Below, one piece after another: positions 17,056 through 25,584 of a DNA stretch of 35,001 nucleotides. The notes beneath the pieces are model-generated. The model did not search any database and was not told where the DNA came from. It saw nothing but the letters and a program-made list of their open reading frames with translations. The stretch is from CAKSFT01 sp045603125 (GTDB taxonomy: Bacteria > Bacillota > Clostridia > UBA1381). The stretch covers positions 1 to 35,001 of the forward strand of contig JAZULN010000004.1 in assembly GCA_045603125.1 (NCBI GenBank). The letters run 5' to 3'. The number at the start of each line of letters is the position of its first letter. Position 1 is the stretch's first letter. Position numbers and translations under genes: made by a program.

Positions 17056-19473
17056 CTAATAGGCATTATTAGGATTTTTATCTATCGCAATCGATATATC
17101 CTTATAATTTACATTCTTTGATACCTTATTTTTTGCATCCAAAAGAAAGACATTTAATTTATCCGAATCGGTGCATTTTATAAGTATCCGCCATCTGAAT
17201 TTATTATTTATTTTTGAAAGTGCAGCAGGGATAGGCCCTAAAATCTGAACCTTTTCGGGAAGACTCTTTGCAGGCTCTAAGTATTTTTTATATAACTTTG
17301 CACAGTTTGCCACCTGATTTTCGTATATCCCCGAAAAGGTGATACTCACCATATCACAAAACGGCGGATACCACATAGCCTTTCTGGTTAAAATTTCAGT
17401 TTCATAAAACTCCTTAAAATTATGCTCTCCCGATAACTTTACGGCATAATTCTCAGGTGAATATGTCTGAATTATGGCTCTTCCTTCCTTTTTGGCTCTG
17501 CCGGCCCTTCCTGTTACCTGTTCTATCAGGTCAAAGGTTCGCTCTCCTGCTCTAAAATCCTGAACATTTAACATCACATCGGCAGAGATTACGCCAACCA
17601 ATGTGACATTGTCAAAGTCAAGACCTTTGGTAACCATCTGCGTCCCTACTAAAACATCTATTTTTTCCTTTTCAAATCTTTCTAAAATTTCCTCATGTGA
17701 GTTCATTTTAGTTGTTGTGTCCACATCCATTCTGATTGTGGTAATGTCGGGGAAAATCTTTTTGATTTCCTCCTCGACTTTTTGTGTCCCTCCACCAAAA
17801 TACCTGATATACTTACTGTCACATTGGGGACATATATTATAGTTTGGTCTTGAATATCCGCAATAATGACACTTTAAAATATCTGAGTATTTATGGTATG
17901 TAAGGGAAATATTGCAGTTTGGACATTTTGCCACAAACCCGCAATTTCTACATGAAACAAAGGTGGAGTAACCACGTCTGTTTAAAAATAAAATACTCTG
18001 TTCCTTATTTTCAAGATTTTTCTTTAGTTCTTCTATCAGTTTTTCAGAAAAAACTGTTCTGTTACCCTTTGATAGTTCCTCTCTCATATCAACAATCGAA
18101 ACCTCGGGTAAGCTTTTATTATTTATTCTGTTCTTTAACTCTATTAACTCATATTCGCCCGATTTTGCCCTGTAATAATCGGAAACCTCAGGCGTTGCCG
18201 ATGCCAAAAGAAGCACTGCCTCATTCTGCCTAGCCCTAAAATCTGCCACTTCCTTGGTGTTATATCGTGGCATCATATCCGACTTATAAGTCCCCTCGTG
18301 CTCTTCATCGATGATGATAATGCCGAGATTTTTTATGGGTGCAAAGATTGCAGACCTTGCCCCGATTACCACCGAAACCTCGCCGTCTCGCATCTTCTTC
18401 CACTGGTCATAACGTTGTCCTAGAGACAGTCCGCTATGAAATACTGCAATATCCTCGCCAAAACGTTTTCGGAATCGCATAACCATCTGTGGGGTTAAAG
18501 ATATCTCAGGCACAAGCATAATGGCTGACTTTCCCATATTTCGGCACTTTTCAATTGCCGACATATAAACCTCGGTCTTACCCGAGCCGGTAACACCATG
18601 CATAAGAAAGGTCTTATTTTCGTTTTTTTCAATGTACCCTTCAATTATAGCTTTTGCATTTTTCTGCTCCTGAGTCAGAGTCGGACGTACATCTGATTTC
18701 TCAACTGTCTTTTTAAAAGGAGTTCTATTTAAAACCAAATCATAGACCTTAATATACCCCTTTTTTTCAAGTGCCTTTATTGCCGAGTAGCTACCGCCTG
18801 AAAACTCAACCAAATCTGATAAGGAAATCCGCTCGTTCATTGAGAGCATCTCAAACATCTGTGCCTGAACCCTTGCCCTTTGACTATTTAGAATATCTAG
18901 AATTTTCCCTGTATCATCAATATCAACATTTATAGATGCAACCCTTATAGCTTTATCGCTAACGTGAGAATTTTCCTTAAAAACCTCCTCTATGACACCA
19001 TCCGAAATTAATTTTTTTAAAGCCCTTCCGATGTCCTTTTCAAAATAGGATTGGAGTCTTGTAACCTCGACCTCACCGCCGAGTTTTTTAACCACATCAA
19101 CAATTTCATTTTCGTTTTCGGCATCCTTTATTAAAACCCATCTTTGGGGTTTAATAGTAATTCCGCTTGGAATTACCGCCTTTATGATATCCAGGAAACT
19201 GCAAAGGTATTTATCCCTCATCCACCGGATAAGGTCACGCATCTTTTCGTCAAAAACATAATCTTCAAATCGGGAAATTTTCTTTAAATTTTTGGTAAGT
19301 GACTTTTCCATTACCTCTAAAACATAGCCTTCCGTCGGCTTATTCTGCGTACCAAATGGCACTATAACCCGACTTCCAACCTTTATTTTATCCGCTAATT
19401 CGTCACCTATCAAATAATCAAAGAGTTTGTCTACCTTCTTTGAATCATGGTTTACAACTACCCTTGCAATCAC
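17056..19473 (-). CDS. priA: Primosomal replication-restart helicase PriA
   Basis: An 805-residue 3'-to-5' helicase that reloads the replisome at stalled forks. In order: a DNA-binding N-terminal domain (about 1-105), a winged-helix region, the helicase core with Walker A GVTGSGKTE and box II IIDEEH, then a zinc module with eight cysteines in CxxC pairs (CRNCG, CPNC, CHYCG, CPQC), GRAGR (motif VI) and a C-terminal domain. The start is the GTG at 19473, with AAGGACGGG upstream inside the end of the omega-subunit gene region. In B. subtilis a coaBC-type gene (yloI) separates rpoZ and priA; here the two are only 15 bases apart, so coaBC must be elsewhere or absent. Confidence 0.97.
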   Translation of the reverse strand: MIARVVVNHDSKKVDKLFDYLIGDELADKIKVGSRVIVPFGTQNKPTEGYVLEVMEKSLTKNLKKISRFEDYVFDEKMRDLIRWMRDKYLCSFLDIIKAVIPSGITIKPQRWVLIKDAENENEIVDVVKKLGGEVEVTRLQSYFEKDIGRALKKLISDGVIEEVFKENSHVSDKAIRVASINVDIDDTGKILDILNSQRARVQAQMFEMLSMNERISLSDLVEFSGGSYSAIKALEKKGYIKVYDLVLNRTPFKKTVEKSDVRPTLTQEQKNAKAIIEGYIEKNENKTFLMHGVTGSGKTEVYMSAIEKCRNMGKSAIMLVPEISLTPQMVMRFRKRFGEDIAVFHSGLSLGQRYDQWKKMRDGEVSVVIGARSAIFAPIKNLGIIIIDEEHEGTYKSDMMPRYNTKEVADFRARQNEAVLLLASATPEVSDYYRAKSGEYELIELKNRINNKSLPEVSIVDMREELSKGNRTVFSEKLIEELKKNLENKEQSILFLNRRGYSTFVSCRNCGFVAKCPNCNISLTYHKYSDILKCHYCGYSRPNYNICPQCDSKYIRYFGGGTQKVEEEIKKIFPDITTIRMDVDTTTKMNSHEEILERFEKEKIDVLVGTQMVTKGLDFDNVTLVGVISADVMLNVQDFRAGERTFDLIEQVTGRAGRAKKEGRAIIQTYSPENYAVKLSGEHNFKEFYETEILTRKAMWYPPFCDMVSITFSGIYENQVANCAKLYKKYLEPAKSLPEKVQILGPIPAALSKINNKFRWRILIKCTDSDKLNVFLLDAKNKVSKNVNYKDISIAIDKNPNNAY

Positions 19474-19488
19474 CGTTTTCCCGTCCTT

Positions 19489-19722
19489 TTATTCTGTTAT
19501 ATCATCCGACACCGCCATAGGCTTAATGTCATGTCTAATATATCCAACCTTACCTGCTGCAATTTCTGCAACCGCAATCGATACCGGCTTTTTAATTTCG
19601 CAGTTAACAAGTCCCTCACCGATCTCTCCTATCATTCTGGCTCTCTTTGCTGCCATTGAAACTAAAGTGTATCTACTGTCAACACAAGTAGAAAGTGTGC
19701 TAATTCCCGGTTTAATCATCAT
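19489..19722 (-). CDS. rpoZ: RNA polymerase omega subunit
   Basis: A 77-residue protein with the omega signature, including DSRYTLVSMAAKRARMI (helices that clamp beta-prime) and KPVSIAVAEIAAGKV. Omega helps RNA polymerase assemble and shapes its response to (p)ppGpp. Two ATG codons in a row could start it; GGGGAAAG lies upstream. It is 18 bases after gmk, matching the gmk-rpoZ pair of many bacteria. Confidence 0.94.
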   Translation of the reverse strand: MMIKPGISTLSTCVDSRYTLVSMAAKRARMIGEIGEGLVNCEIKKPVSIAVAEIAAGKVGYIRHDIKPMAVSDDITE

Positions 19723-19740
19723 AATAATCTTTCCCCTTTT

Positions 19741-20337
19741 TTAATATTTTTCATTTAATAAATTAACAATCAGATTTCTTTTTTCTTCTGTTTGTTTAAT
19801 AAACTCTCTTACTTCCTCAACGCAGTGGTCAAGGTCGTCGTTTATAATCACGAAATTATACTGAGCTGCAAGTTCAAGCTCGTGCTTTGCAACTTCCATT
19901 CGCTTTATAATACTTTCCTGTCCTTCTCTTCCGCGTTCTATCAAACGTTTTTTTAGTTCTTCCATAGACGGCGGCAACACAAAAATCAAAACGGTTTCCG
20001 GAAAAACCTCTTTTACCTTAAACGCCCCCTGCACATCTATTTCTAAAATTACATTCTTTCCTTCATCTAGCATCTTTTCCACAGTCTGCTTAGGTGTCCC
20101 ATAAAAATTCCCGTCATATGTTGCCCACTCAAGCATATCTCCTGAATCAATCAATGCCTGGAATTTTTCCTTTGTTAAGTAGTTATAGGTTACGCCTTCA
20201 ATCTCGCCAACCCTTTTTTCTCTTGTGGTGGAGGAAATTGAGAGAAAAATCCCCTCGTCTTTTTCCAAAACCTTGCAGATTGTACCTTTTCCTGTACCCG
20301 ACGGACCCGACATAACAAATAATAATCCTTTATTCAT
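19741..20337 (-). CDS. gmk: Guanylate kinase
   Basis: A 198-residue enzyme that phosphorylates GMP to GDP. The P-loop is MSGPSGTGKGT (about 8-18), followed by the GMP-binding region SSTTREKRVGEIEG and VTYNYL, and by LIERGREGQESI with lid arginines. I start it at the ATG at 20337: AGGAGG lies just upstream and the protein then begins MNKGLLFVMSGPSG. A longer in-frame reading adds only Arg-rich sequence and overlaps remA much further. With this start it overlaps the remA end by eight bases. Confidence 0.97.
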   Translation of the reverse strand: MNKGLLFVMSGPSGTGKGTICKVLEKDEGIFLSISSTTREKRVGEIEGVTYNYLTKEKFQALIDSGDMLEWATYDGNFYGTPKQTVEKMLDEGKNVILEIDVQGAFKVKEVFPETVLIFVLPPSMEELKKRLIERGREGQESIIKRMEVAKHELELAAQYNFVIINDDLDHCVEEVREFIKQTEEKRNLIVNLLNEKY

Positions 20338-20593
20338 CGAATCCCTCCTCCTGCTCTTCCTTCTCAGCAATACGGTTAGCAACAGTTTCAGGCTGAATCG
20401 ACGATAATACAACGTGTCCGCTATCCATTATAATAACTGCCCTTGTCCTTCTGCCGTATGTAGCATTTATAAGAGTACCTTTATCTTCCGCTTCTCTGAT
20501 AACACGCTTTATCGGTGCAGATTCAGGACTTACAATCGCGACTAACCGACTTGCCGATACCATGTTGCCAAAACCTATGTTTATCAGTTTCAT
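20330..20593 (-). CDS. remA: Biofilm-matrix regulator RemA (DUF370/YlzA)
   Basis: An 87-residue DNA-binding protein of the RemA family. B. subtilis RemA activates matrix and osmoprotection genes and assembles into ring-like oligomers. Conserved features include MKLINIGFGNMV at the start, AIVSPESAPIKR and ATYGRRTRAVIIMDSGHVVL. I use the ATG at 20593; a TTG two codons earlier is also in frame. Position between the YicC gene and gmk is the same as in B. subtilis (yloC-ylzA-gmk). The last ten residues are acidic and overlap the gmk start. The target genes in this organism cannot be read from the window. Confidence 0.95.
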   Translation of the reverse strand: MKLINIGFGNMVSASRLVAIVSPESAPIKRVIREAEDKGTLINATYGRRTRAVIIMDSGHVVLSSIQPETVANRIAEKEEQEEGFDE

Positions 20594-20615
20594 AACCAAT
20601 CAAAATCCTTCCTCA

Positions 20616-21494
20616 TTACTCAATATTCTGAATCTGCTCTCTGAACTTCTCAATTTCGCCTTTTAATTCAACAACAATCTTTGCGATTTCAATGTCGTTT
20701 GCCTTCGAGCCGGTTGTGTTTACCTCACGGTTGATTTCCTGAATTAAGAAATCAAGCTTTCGTCCTGCAGGCTCGTCTTTTTTTGCAATACCATAAAATT
20801 CTTCAAAATGGCTTGCCAAACGAACCATTTCTTCATTTACCGCAACCTTATCCGCAAAAATTGCAACTTCAGTTAAGATTCTTCCCTCATCGATATCTCT
20901 ATCATCTAATAGCTCCTTGATTTTCTGATAAAGTTTATTTTTGTATTCTTCTACAGTCTTTGGTGACCGCTCGTCAATCTTTTTCGCAAGCTCTTTCATA
21001 TACTCGACTCTTGCTGATAAATCCGAATATAATCTCTCACCTTCACGGCTTCGCATATCAGAATATGCCAATACCGCCGGCTCTAACACATTTTTCACAA
21101 GTCCCCAGATTTCCTCATCATCCTCTTCTTTTCGTTCGCTTTTGAAGATTTCCTGATATCTTGCAACGCTTGAAGTGGTAATGTCGTCAGGAAGATTAAA
21201 CTTCTCCGATAAACTCTTTAAAACTTCTATGTAGTTTCGGGCTAAATCCTCATTTAAGATTATCTCTTTATCAGCTTCACCATAACTTTCAATGGATACA
21301 TATATGTCAATCTTACCTCTTTGAACATATTTTGACACATATTCCCTGATTTTATCCTCTAAATAGCCGTAATGCCTTGGCACCTTGATGGAATAATCGG
21401 AGTATCTGTGATTTACCGACTTGATTTCCACCATAATCTTCTTTCCACCGTCTAAAATCTCGTGCCTGCCATATCCGGTCATACTTTTAAACAT
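20616..21494 (-). CDS. yicC: YicC/YloC-family endoribonuclease
   Basis: A 292-residue protein with the N-terminal YicC domain beginning MFKSMTGYGRHE and the C-terminal DUF1732 domain ending in KANDIEIAKIVVELKGEIEK and the final EQIQNIE. Work on the E. coli and B. subtilis members shows a metal-dependent endoribonuclease that helps degrade small RNAs. The start ATG overlaps the stop of the upstream membrane-protein gene (TAATG). It is the first gene of the block conserved with B. subtilis (yloC-remA-gmk-rpoZ). Confidence 0.94.
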   Translation of the reverse strand: MFKSMTGYGRHEILDGGKKIMVEIKSVNHRYSDYSIKVPRHYGYLEDKIREYVSKYVQRGKIDIYVSIESYGEADKEIILNEDLARNYIEVLKSLSEKFNLPDDITTSSVARYQEIFKSERKEEDDEEIWGLVKNVLEPAVLAYSDMRSREGERLYSDLSARVEYMKELAKKIDERSPKTVEEYKNKLYQKIKELLDDRDIDEGRILTEVAIFADKVAVNEEMVRLASHFEEFYGIAKKDEPAGRKLDFLIQEINREVNTTGSKANDIEIAKIVVELKGEIEKFREQIQNIE

Positions 21495-22057
21495 TATTTT
21501 TCGTCCTTCCCGTCTTCTTCTTTTTTCTCATAAACCATTCCGGCTACCTTTTCGCTTAAGTCAAAATTTCTATATCCGGCAAAATATCCCATAAAGCAGG
21601 AAATAAGCGGTACGGTAAAAAACATAATTACGGAAAGTGCACCAACATTTGCACTCCCAATATTTATAAAGGTATAGTAGCAGTAGTTCCACATAATATA
21701 CAAAAGATTATTTATAAAACCCGATGTATAGGTGATAATCTGATTCTCCCATGAAACAACATACATCACATAGAAAAATCCCCAAATAACATATACACCG
21801 ATAGGAAGAATTAAACCCTTCCACTTATAGGGCGTTTCCTCTGTATATCTTTTTTTATCACGCCGGGCAATACTCTCGCTTTTATTATACATCATAACCA
21901 TATAAAACAGGATAAAGATAAGCGAAAAGATATTCTTAGAACCCTTCGATGAAATCATCGGCGACAAGGTCGTGCCAACTAAAAAGGCAATCACCGAAAC
22001 ATAAAAATGAGTTTTTATAATCTCATAAAGTTGTCTTAATCTTATATATTTTGCCAT
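21494..22057 (-). CDS. Membrane protein of unknown function, five hydrophobic segments
   Basis: A 187-residue protein I do not recognise. Five hydrophobic stretches lie at about 17-33, 42-57, 79-98, 112-132 and 140-164; a Lys/Arg-rich loop separates the second and third (ARRDKKRYTEE) and the tail is charged (EKKEEDGKDEK). Several tyrosines and tryptophans line the middle segments (YIMWNYCYYTF). No enzyme or transporter motif is seen. It overlaps the YicC start by one base and follows the Y1-transposase-like gene by 12 bases, so it is firmly inside the operon. Function unknown. Confidence 0.8.
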   Translation of the reverse strand: MAKYIRLRQLYEIIKTHFYVSVIAFLVGTTLSPMISSKGSKNIFSLIFILFYMVMMYNKSESIARRDKKRYTEETPYKWKGLILPIGVYVIWGFFYVMYVVSWENQIITYTSGFINNLLYIMWNYCYYTFINIGSANVGALSVIMFFTVPLISCFMGYFAGYRNFDLSEKVAGMVYEKKEEDGKDEK

Positions 22058-22069
22058 TTAATCACCCTA

Positions 22070-22837
22070 TTATAAAAGCCATACACTAAGTCCGCTGTTT
22101 CTCTTTGGCTCTTCTTTCTTTTCAGGCGCCTTTTTCTCCGGCTCCTTCTTCTCGGTTTCCTTCTTCACTGCCGGCTTTTTAGGGGTTGCCTTTTTAGGAG
22201 CGGCCTTTACTGTCTTTTTCTCAGGTGCGGCTACAGTTTTCTTTCTTCCGAGTCCGAAAATAGTGTAGATTCTACCTCCGCTGATTTTCTTGCCGGCAAT
22301 TATCTTTTCTGCCAAAGCTCTCTTTTCATCTTTGGTCATAGCAGAAATTTTAACATCGAAAACTGTTTCTATGTAATCTCTTAATTCTTCGTCGGTCATA
22401 CGGCAATAGTCATCAATAAACGATAGAGTTTTAACCACCAAAACTCCATCTAAACCGCCTGAATACTTTGCGTTCTGGCTTTTTAAAAAACCCTTAACAT
22501 CAGCAAGTTCCTTTTTAGATTCGATAGGTTCACTCTTATAACGGTCATAGAAAAGCTTTCCCTGTAAGTCATGGACTCTATTAAAGTATCTTGCGTAACT
22601 TGTAGAAATAGGCTTAATAATCGATGAGATACTCATATCCCCTTCGTCAATCAGAATATGTACTCGGTTTTTAAAAAGTGAATACCCCAAAAGCTTTGCG
22701 CTCTTTCCTTCAAAGAATTTTTCTAAAGTGGTTGAAAACTCTTTAAAATCCTCGTCTTTTGAAAACAATTCGTCAATACCTCTTAGTAAAATGTGGTACA
22801 TTCCTGTTGAACTGATTTCACGTTTTTCTCTAGCCAT
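22070..22837 (-). CDS. Y1-transposase-like (IS200/RAYT-type) protein with degenerate HUH motif, probably domesticated
   Basis: A 255-residue protein related to the stand-alone Y1 transposases of Clostridia (Transposase_17). Family landmarks are easy to follow: GMYHILLRG (12-20), YSLFKNRVHILI (52-63), SYARYFNRVH (80-89) with candidate catalytic tyrosines 81 and 84, and GKLFYDRYKSEP (93-104). The metal-binding HUH pair, normally NHxH, reads Asn-Arg58-Val-His60, so one histidine is lost. The C-terminal region (about 147-200) still resembles the helix-turn-helix segment of these proteins, but a Lys/Pro/Ala/Glu tail (200-245) has been added. I use the ATG at 22837 with GGAGGAAG upstream. No inverted or left/right transposon ends flank it, and it is the first gene of the housekeeping operon. 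Catalytic loss with a kept DNA- or RNA-binding role is my inference. Confidence 0.82.
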   Translation of the reverse strand: MAREKREISSTGMYHILLRGIDELFSKDEDFKEFSTTLEKFFEGKSAKLLGYSLFKNRVHILIDEGDMSISSIIKPISTSYARYFNRVHDLQGKLFYDRYKSEPIESKKELADVKGFLKSQNAKYSGGLDGVLVVKTLSFIDDYCRMTDEELRDYIETVFDVKISAMTKDEKRALAEKIIAGKKISGGRIYTIFGLGRKKTVAAPEKKTVKAAPKKATPKKPAVKKETEKKEPEKKAPEKKEEPKRNSGLSVWLL

Positions 22838-22886
22838 AATCTTCCTCCATTCCGGTATTTTTAAATTTTGACCCAATATATATCAT

Positions 22887-22915
22887 ATTATATCACATTT
22901 TTTACAAAAAATCAA
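22887..22915 (-). promoter_or_regulatory. Sigma-A promoter of the long leftward operon
   Basis: Minus-strand TTGATT (22915-22910), a 17-base spacer and a perfect TATAAT (22892-22887), about 50 bases before the first start codon at 22837. No other clear promoter is seen before cinA. Confidence 0.8.
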
Positions 22916-22997
22916 TAGGGACATAAAAATTTTTAACATATATTATGTGTTTTTTAAATAGTATACATAAGACCACCCGAAAAGGAGGAAAAACACT

Positions 22998-25550
22998 ATG
23001 GATTGGCACAGTTTTAAAAAATCAGAGACCCTAAAAAAACTCGGAACAAACGAGATTTCAGGACTTTCTCAAAAAGAGGCAGAAAATCGGCTTTTAAAGT
23101 ATGGTAAAAACCAACTAAAATCAAAACAAAAAGACGGGATTTTTAAAAAATTTATCTCGCAATTTAACGATTTTATGATAATAATCCTGATAATTGCAGC
23201 AGGCATATCCTTTGTTATGTCAATTATCAGTGGCGATGCCGATTTTATCGACCCCTTCGCCATCCTTTTAATCGTAATTTTAAACGCAATTCTTGGCACA
23301 GTCCAGGAGGCAAAAGCCGAAAAAGCAATCGAGGCTCTAAAAAAAATGTCCTCACCCACTGCAAAGGTTAAAAGGGACGAAAAAATCATAAATATTCCCA
23401 CCGAAAACATTGTCCCCGGAGATATTTTAATATTTTCGCCAGGCGTCCGGGTTTTAGCCGATTGCCGGCTGATTCTTTCAAATTCCATTGAGGCAGACGA
23501 ATCGTCTTTAACCGGCGAATCTCTACTTGTCGGGAAAAATTCCGAAAATACATATCCTCCCCTCACCCCCCTTGCCGACCGCAGGAATATGCTTTTTTCC
23601 GGAAGCTCAATTATTTCGGGGAAAGGTGAAGGAGTTGTGGTTTCAACCGGAATGGATACTGAACTTGGGAAAATTGCAAGTTTAATAATTGAGAGTGACG
23701 ATAAAAAAACACCCCTTCAAAAACGTCTTGAAAAGGTAGGAAAAACCTTAGGAATACTTGCACTTATAATCTGCATTATTATATTTTTTGTGGGTGTTTT
23801 TAAAAGCTATCCGCCCTTTGAGATGTTTATGATGTCGGTTAGCCTTGCCGTTGCGGCAATCCCCGAAGGACTACCGGCAATCGTTACAATTATGCTTGCA
23901 ATCGGTGTTCAGGCAATGGCAAAGAAAAACGCCATTGTAAGAAATCTTCCGGCGGTCGAAACCCTTGGTAACGCCTCGGTCATCTGTACCGACAAAACCG
24001 GGACTCTAACAATGAACAAAATGATGGTTGAAGACAGCTATTCCAATGATACCGAAATGCTTTTTAAATATGCGGCCCTTTGTTCAGATTCTGAAACTTC
24101 CGGAAATCAAAACCCCACAGAACTCGCTATTTTGGGTCATATAAAATCCCACTCCCTCGATAAATTCCGATTAGATAAATTATATCCAAGATTATCCGAG
24201 ATTCCCTTCGATTCAAACAGAAAAATTATGACCACCTGCCATAAAAACAACTCCGGTTACCTCGTAATTTCAAAAGGTGCTCCCGATGTACTTATAAAGC
24301 TATGTAACAGGTTTTATAAAAAATCCGGCTCTGTTCCTTTTGACAGTATTCTTAAAAACGAAGTATTAAACAAAAATTTATGTTTTGCAGATAATTCTCT
24401 TCGGGTCATTGCCGTAGCCTTTAAAGATGGAAATTCAACAAAAATAACCGAGGATAATTTCACCTTTTTAGGGTTAATCGGACTTCTTGACCCTCCAAGA
24501 CCAGAAGTTAAAAATGCGGTAAAATCCTGTAAATCAGCCGGCATCAATGTTGTTATGATAACAGGAGATCACCTAAACACCGCAAAGAGCATCGGCAAGA
24601 AAATCGGCATCCTAAAAGACTCTCAAAAAGCAATAACAGGAAGCGAACTCGACCAAATCCCTCAACACAAACTTGAACAGACCATATCCGACTATAGCAT
24701 CTTTGCACGAGTGACACCAAAGCACAAGGTGCGGATTGTAAAAGCCTGGCAAAAGCAGGGTAAAATCGTTGCAATGACCGGCGATGGCGTAAACGATGCA
24801 CCGGCTCTAAAAATTGCCGATATCGGCTGTAGTATGGGGATTACGGGAACCGATGTTGCAAAAAGTGCGTCGGATATAATTTTAGTTGACGACAACTTTG
24901 CAACTATAGTTTCGGCTATAAAAAAAGGACGTGAAATATATGATAACCTGAAAAAATCGGTAAAGTTCTTACTTTCCAGTAACATCGGCGAAATCGTCAC
25001 CGTCTTTTTAGGTCTTATCTTCGGCTGGAAATCGCCACTTTTTCCAATCCAGCTTTTATGGATTAACCTTGTAACCGATTCACTTCCGGCCATCGCTCTT
25101 GGCTTAGACCCGGCGTCTTCCGACATTATGAAAAAAAAGCCAAAAAAGGCAAATGACAACATATTTAGTAAGTCCATGTGGCTTGACATCTTTTTGGAAG
25201 GCTCGCTAATCGGAGCTTTGGCGGTTTTGGCTTTTACCATCGGTATGCTATTTTTTGAAAGCACCGCTATCGGAAGAACCATGGCTTTTTCGGTTTTGGG
25301 AGTTTCCCAGCTTCTTCATGCCTTTAATATGCGAAGTGAAACCTCGGTTTTAAACCGTGGCTTTTTCAAAAATAAATTCCTTGTTTTTGCCTTTTTATCG
25401 GGTACAATCCTACAATTTCTCGTAGTTACATTTTTACCAGGGATATTTAAAACTGTGCCTTTATCAATCTACCAATGGCTTGTGTGTTTTGGATTATCAA
25501 TTCTTCCCATACCCATTGTGGAGTTGCAGAAAATGTTTACCGGAAGATAA
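22998..25550 (+). CDS. Cation-transporting P-type ATPase, P2A (calcium pump-like)
   Basis: An 850-residue membrane pump that uses ATP to export a cation, most likely Ca2+. Cation-ATPase N domain at 1-70; TGES of the actuator at 172; PEGLP in M4 beginning at 289; phosphorylated Asp332 in DKTGTLT; TGDGVNDAP at 594; and NLVTDSLPA in M6 at 690. The M4 Glu and the M6 Asn/Asp pair are calcium-site residues in SERCA-type pumps and in B. subtilis YloB. About ten transmembrane segments are present, with the C-terminal cation-ATPase domain complete. A strong AAAGGAGG precedes the ATG. It is transcribed away from the long operon and ends at a bidirectional terminator. Ca2+ versus another divalent metal cannot be settled from motifs alone. 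Confidence 0.92.
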   Translation: MDWHSFKKSETLKKLGTNEISGLSQKEAENRLLKYGKNQLKSKQKDGIFKKFISQFNDFMIIILIIAAGISFVMSIISGDADFIDPFAILLIVILNAILGTVQEAKAEKAIEALKKMSSPTAKVKRDEKIINIPTENIVPGDILIFSPGVRVLADCRLILSNSIEADESSLTGESLLVGKNSENTYPPLTPLADRRNMLFSGSSIISGKGEGVVVSTGMDTELGKIASLIIESDDKKTPLQKRLEKVGKTLGILALIICIIIFFVGVFKSYPPFEMFMMSVSLAVAAIPEGLPAIVTIMLAIGVQAMAKKNAIVRNLPAVETLGNASVICTDKTGTLTMNKMMVEDSYSNDTEMLFKYAALCSDSETSGNQNPTELAILGHIKSHSLDKFRLDKLYPRLSEIPFDSNRKIMTTCHKNNSGYLVISKGAPDVLIKLCNRFYKKSGSVPFDSILKNEVLNKNLCFADNSLRVIAVAFKDGNSTKITEDNFTFLGLIGLLDPPRPEVKNAVKSCKSAGINVVMITGDHLNTAKSIGKKIGILKDSQKAITGSELDQIPQHKLEQTISDYSIFARVTPKHKVRIVKAWQKQGKIVAMTGDGVNDAPALKIADIGCSMGITGTDVAKSASDIILVDDNFATIVSAIKKGREIYDNLKKSVKFLLSSNIGEIVTVFLGLIFGWKSPLFPIQLLWINLVTDSLPAIALGLDPASSDIMKKKPKKANDNIFSKSMWLDIFLEGSLIGALAVLAFTIGMLFFESTAIGRTMAFSVLGVSQLLHAFNMRSETSVLNRGFFKNKFLVFAFLSGTILQFLVVTFLPGIFKTVPLSIYQWLVCFGLSILPIPIVELQKMFTGR

Positions 25551-25551
25551 G

Positions 25552-25584
25552 AAAAAGACTTTTGCTTTTTGCAAAAGTCTTTTT
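25552..25584. terminator. Bidirectional terminator between the ATPase and C_GCAxxG_C_C genes
   Basis: A 14-bp perfect stem (25552-25565 with 25571-25584) with a five-T loop. It starts just after the ATPase stop and reaches into the stop codon of the convergent gene, with A- and T-runs as part of the stem. Confidence 0.87.

Noticed and set aside
22070..22837. Active insertion sequence of the IS200/IS605 group
   Set aside because: No left- or right-end hairpins, no TnpB, and a missing HUH histidine; it is embedded in an operon by 12-base spacing.
22925..22990. Promoter of the P-type ATPase gene
   Set aside because: TTAACA and TATACA-like boxes are present but their spacing is wrong; I could not support a specific site.
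24692..25282. 196-codon open frame antisense to the P-type ATPase
   Set aside because: Lies opposite conserved pump motifs and has no ribosome site or family resemblance.
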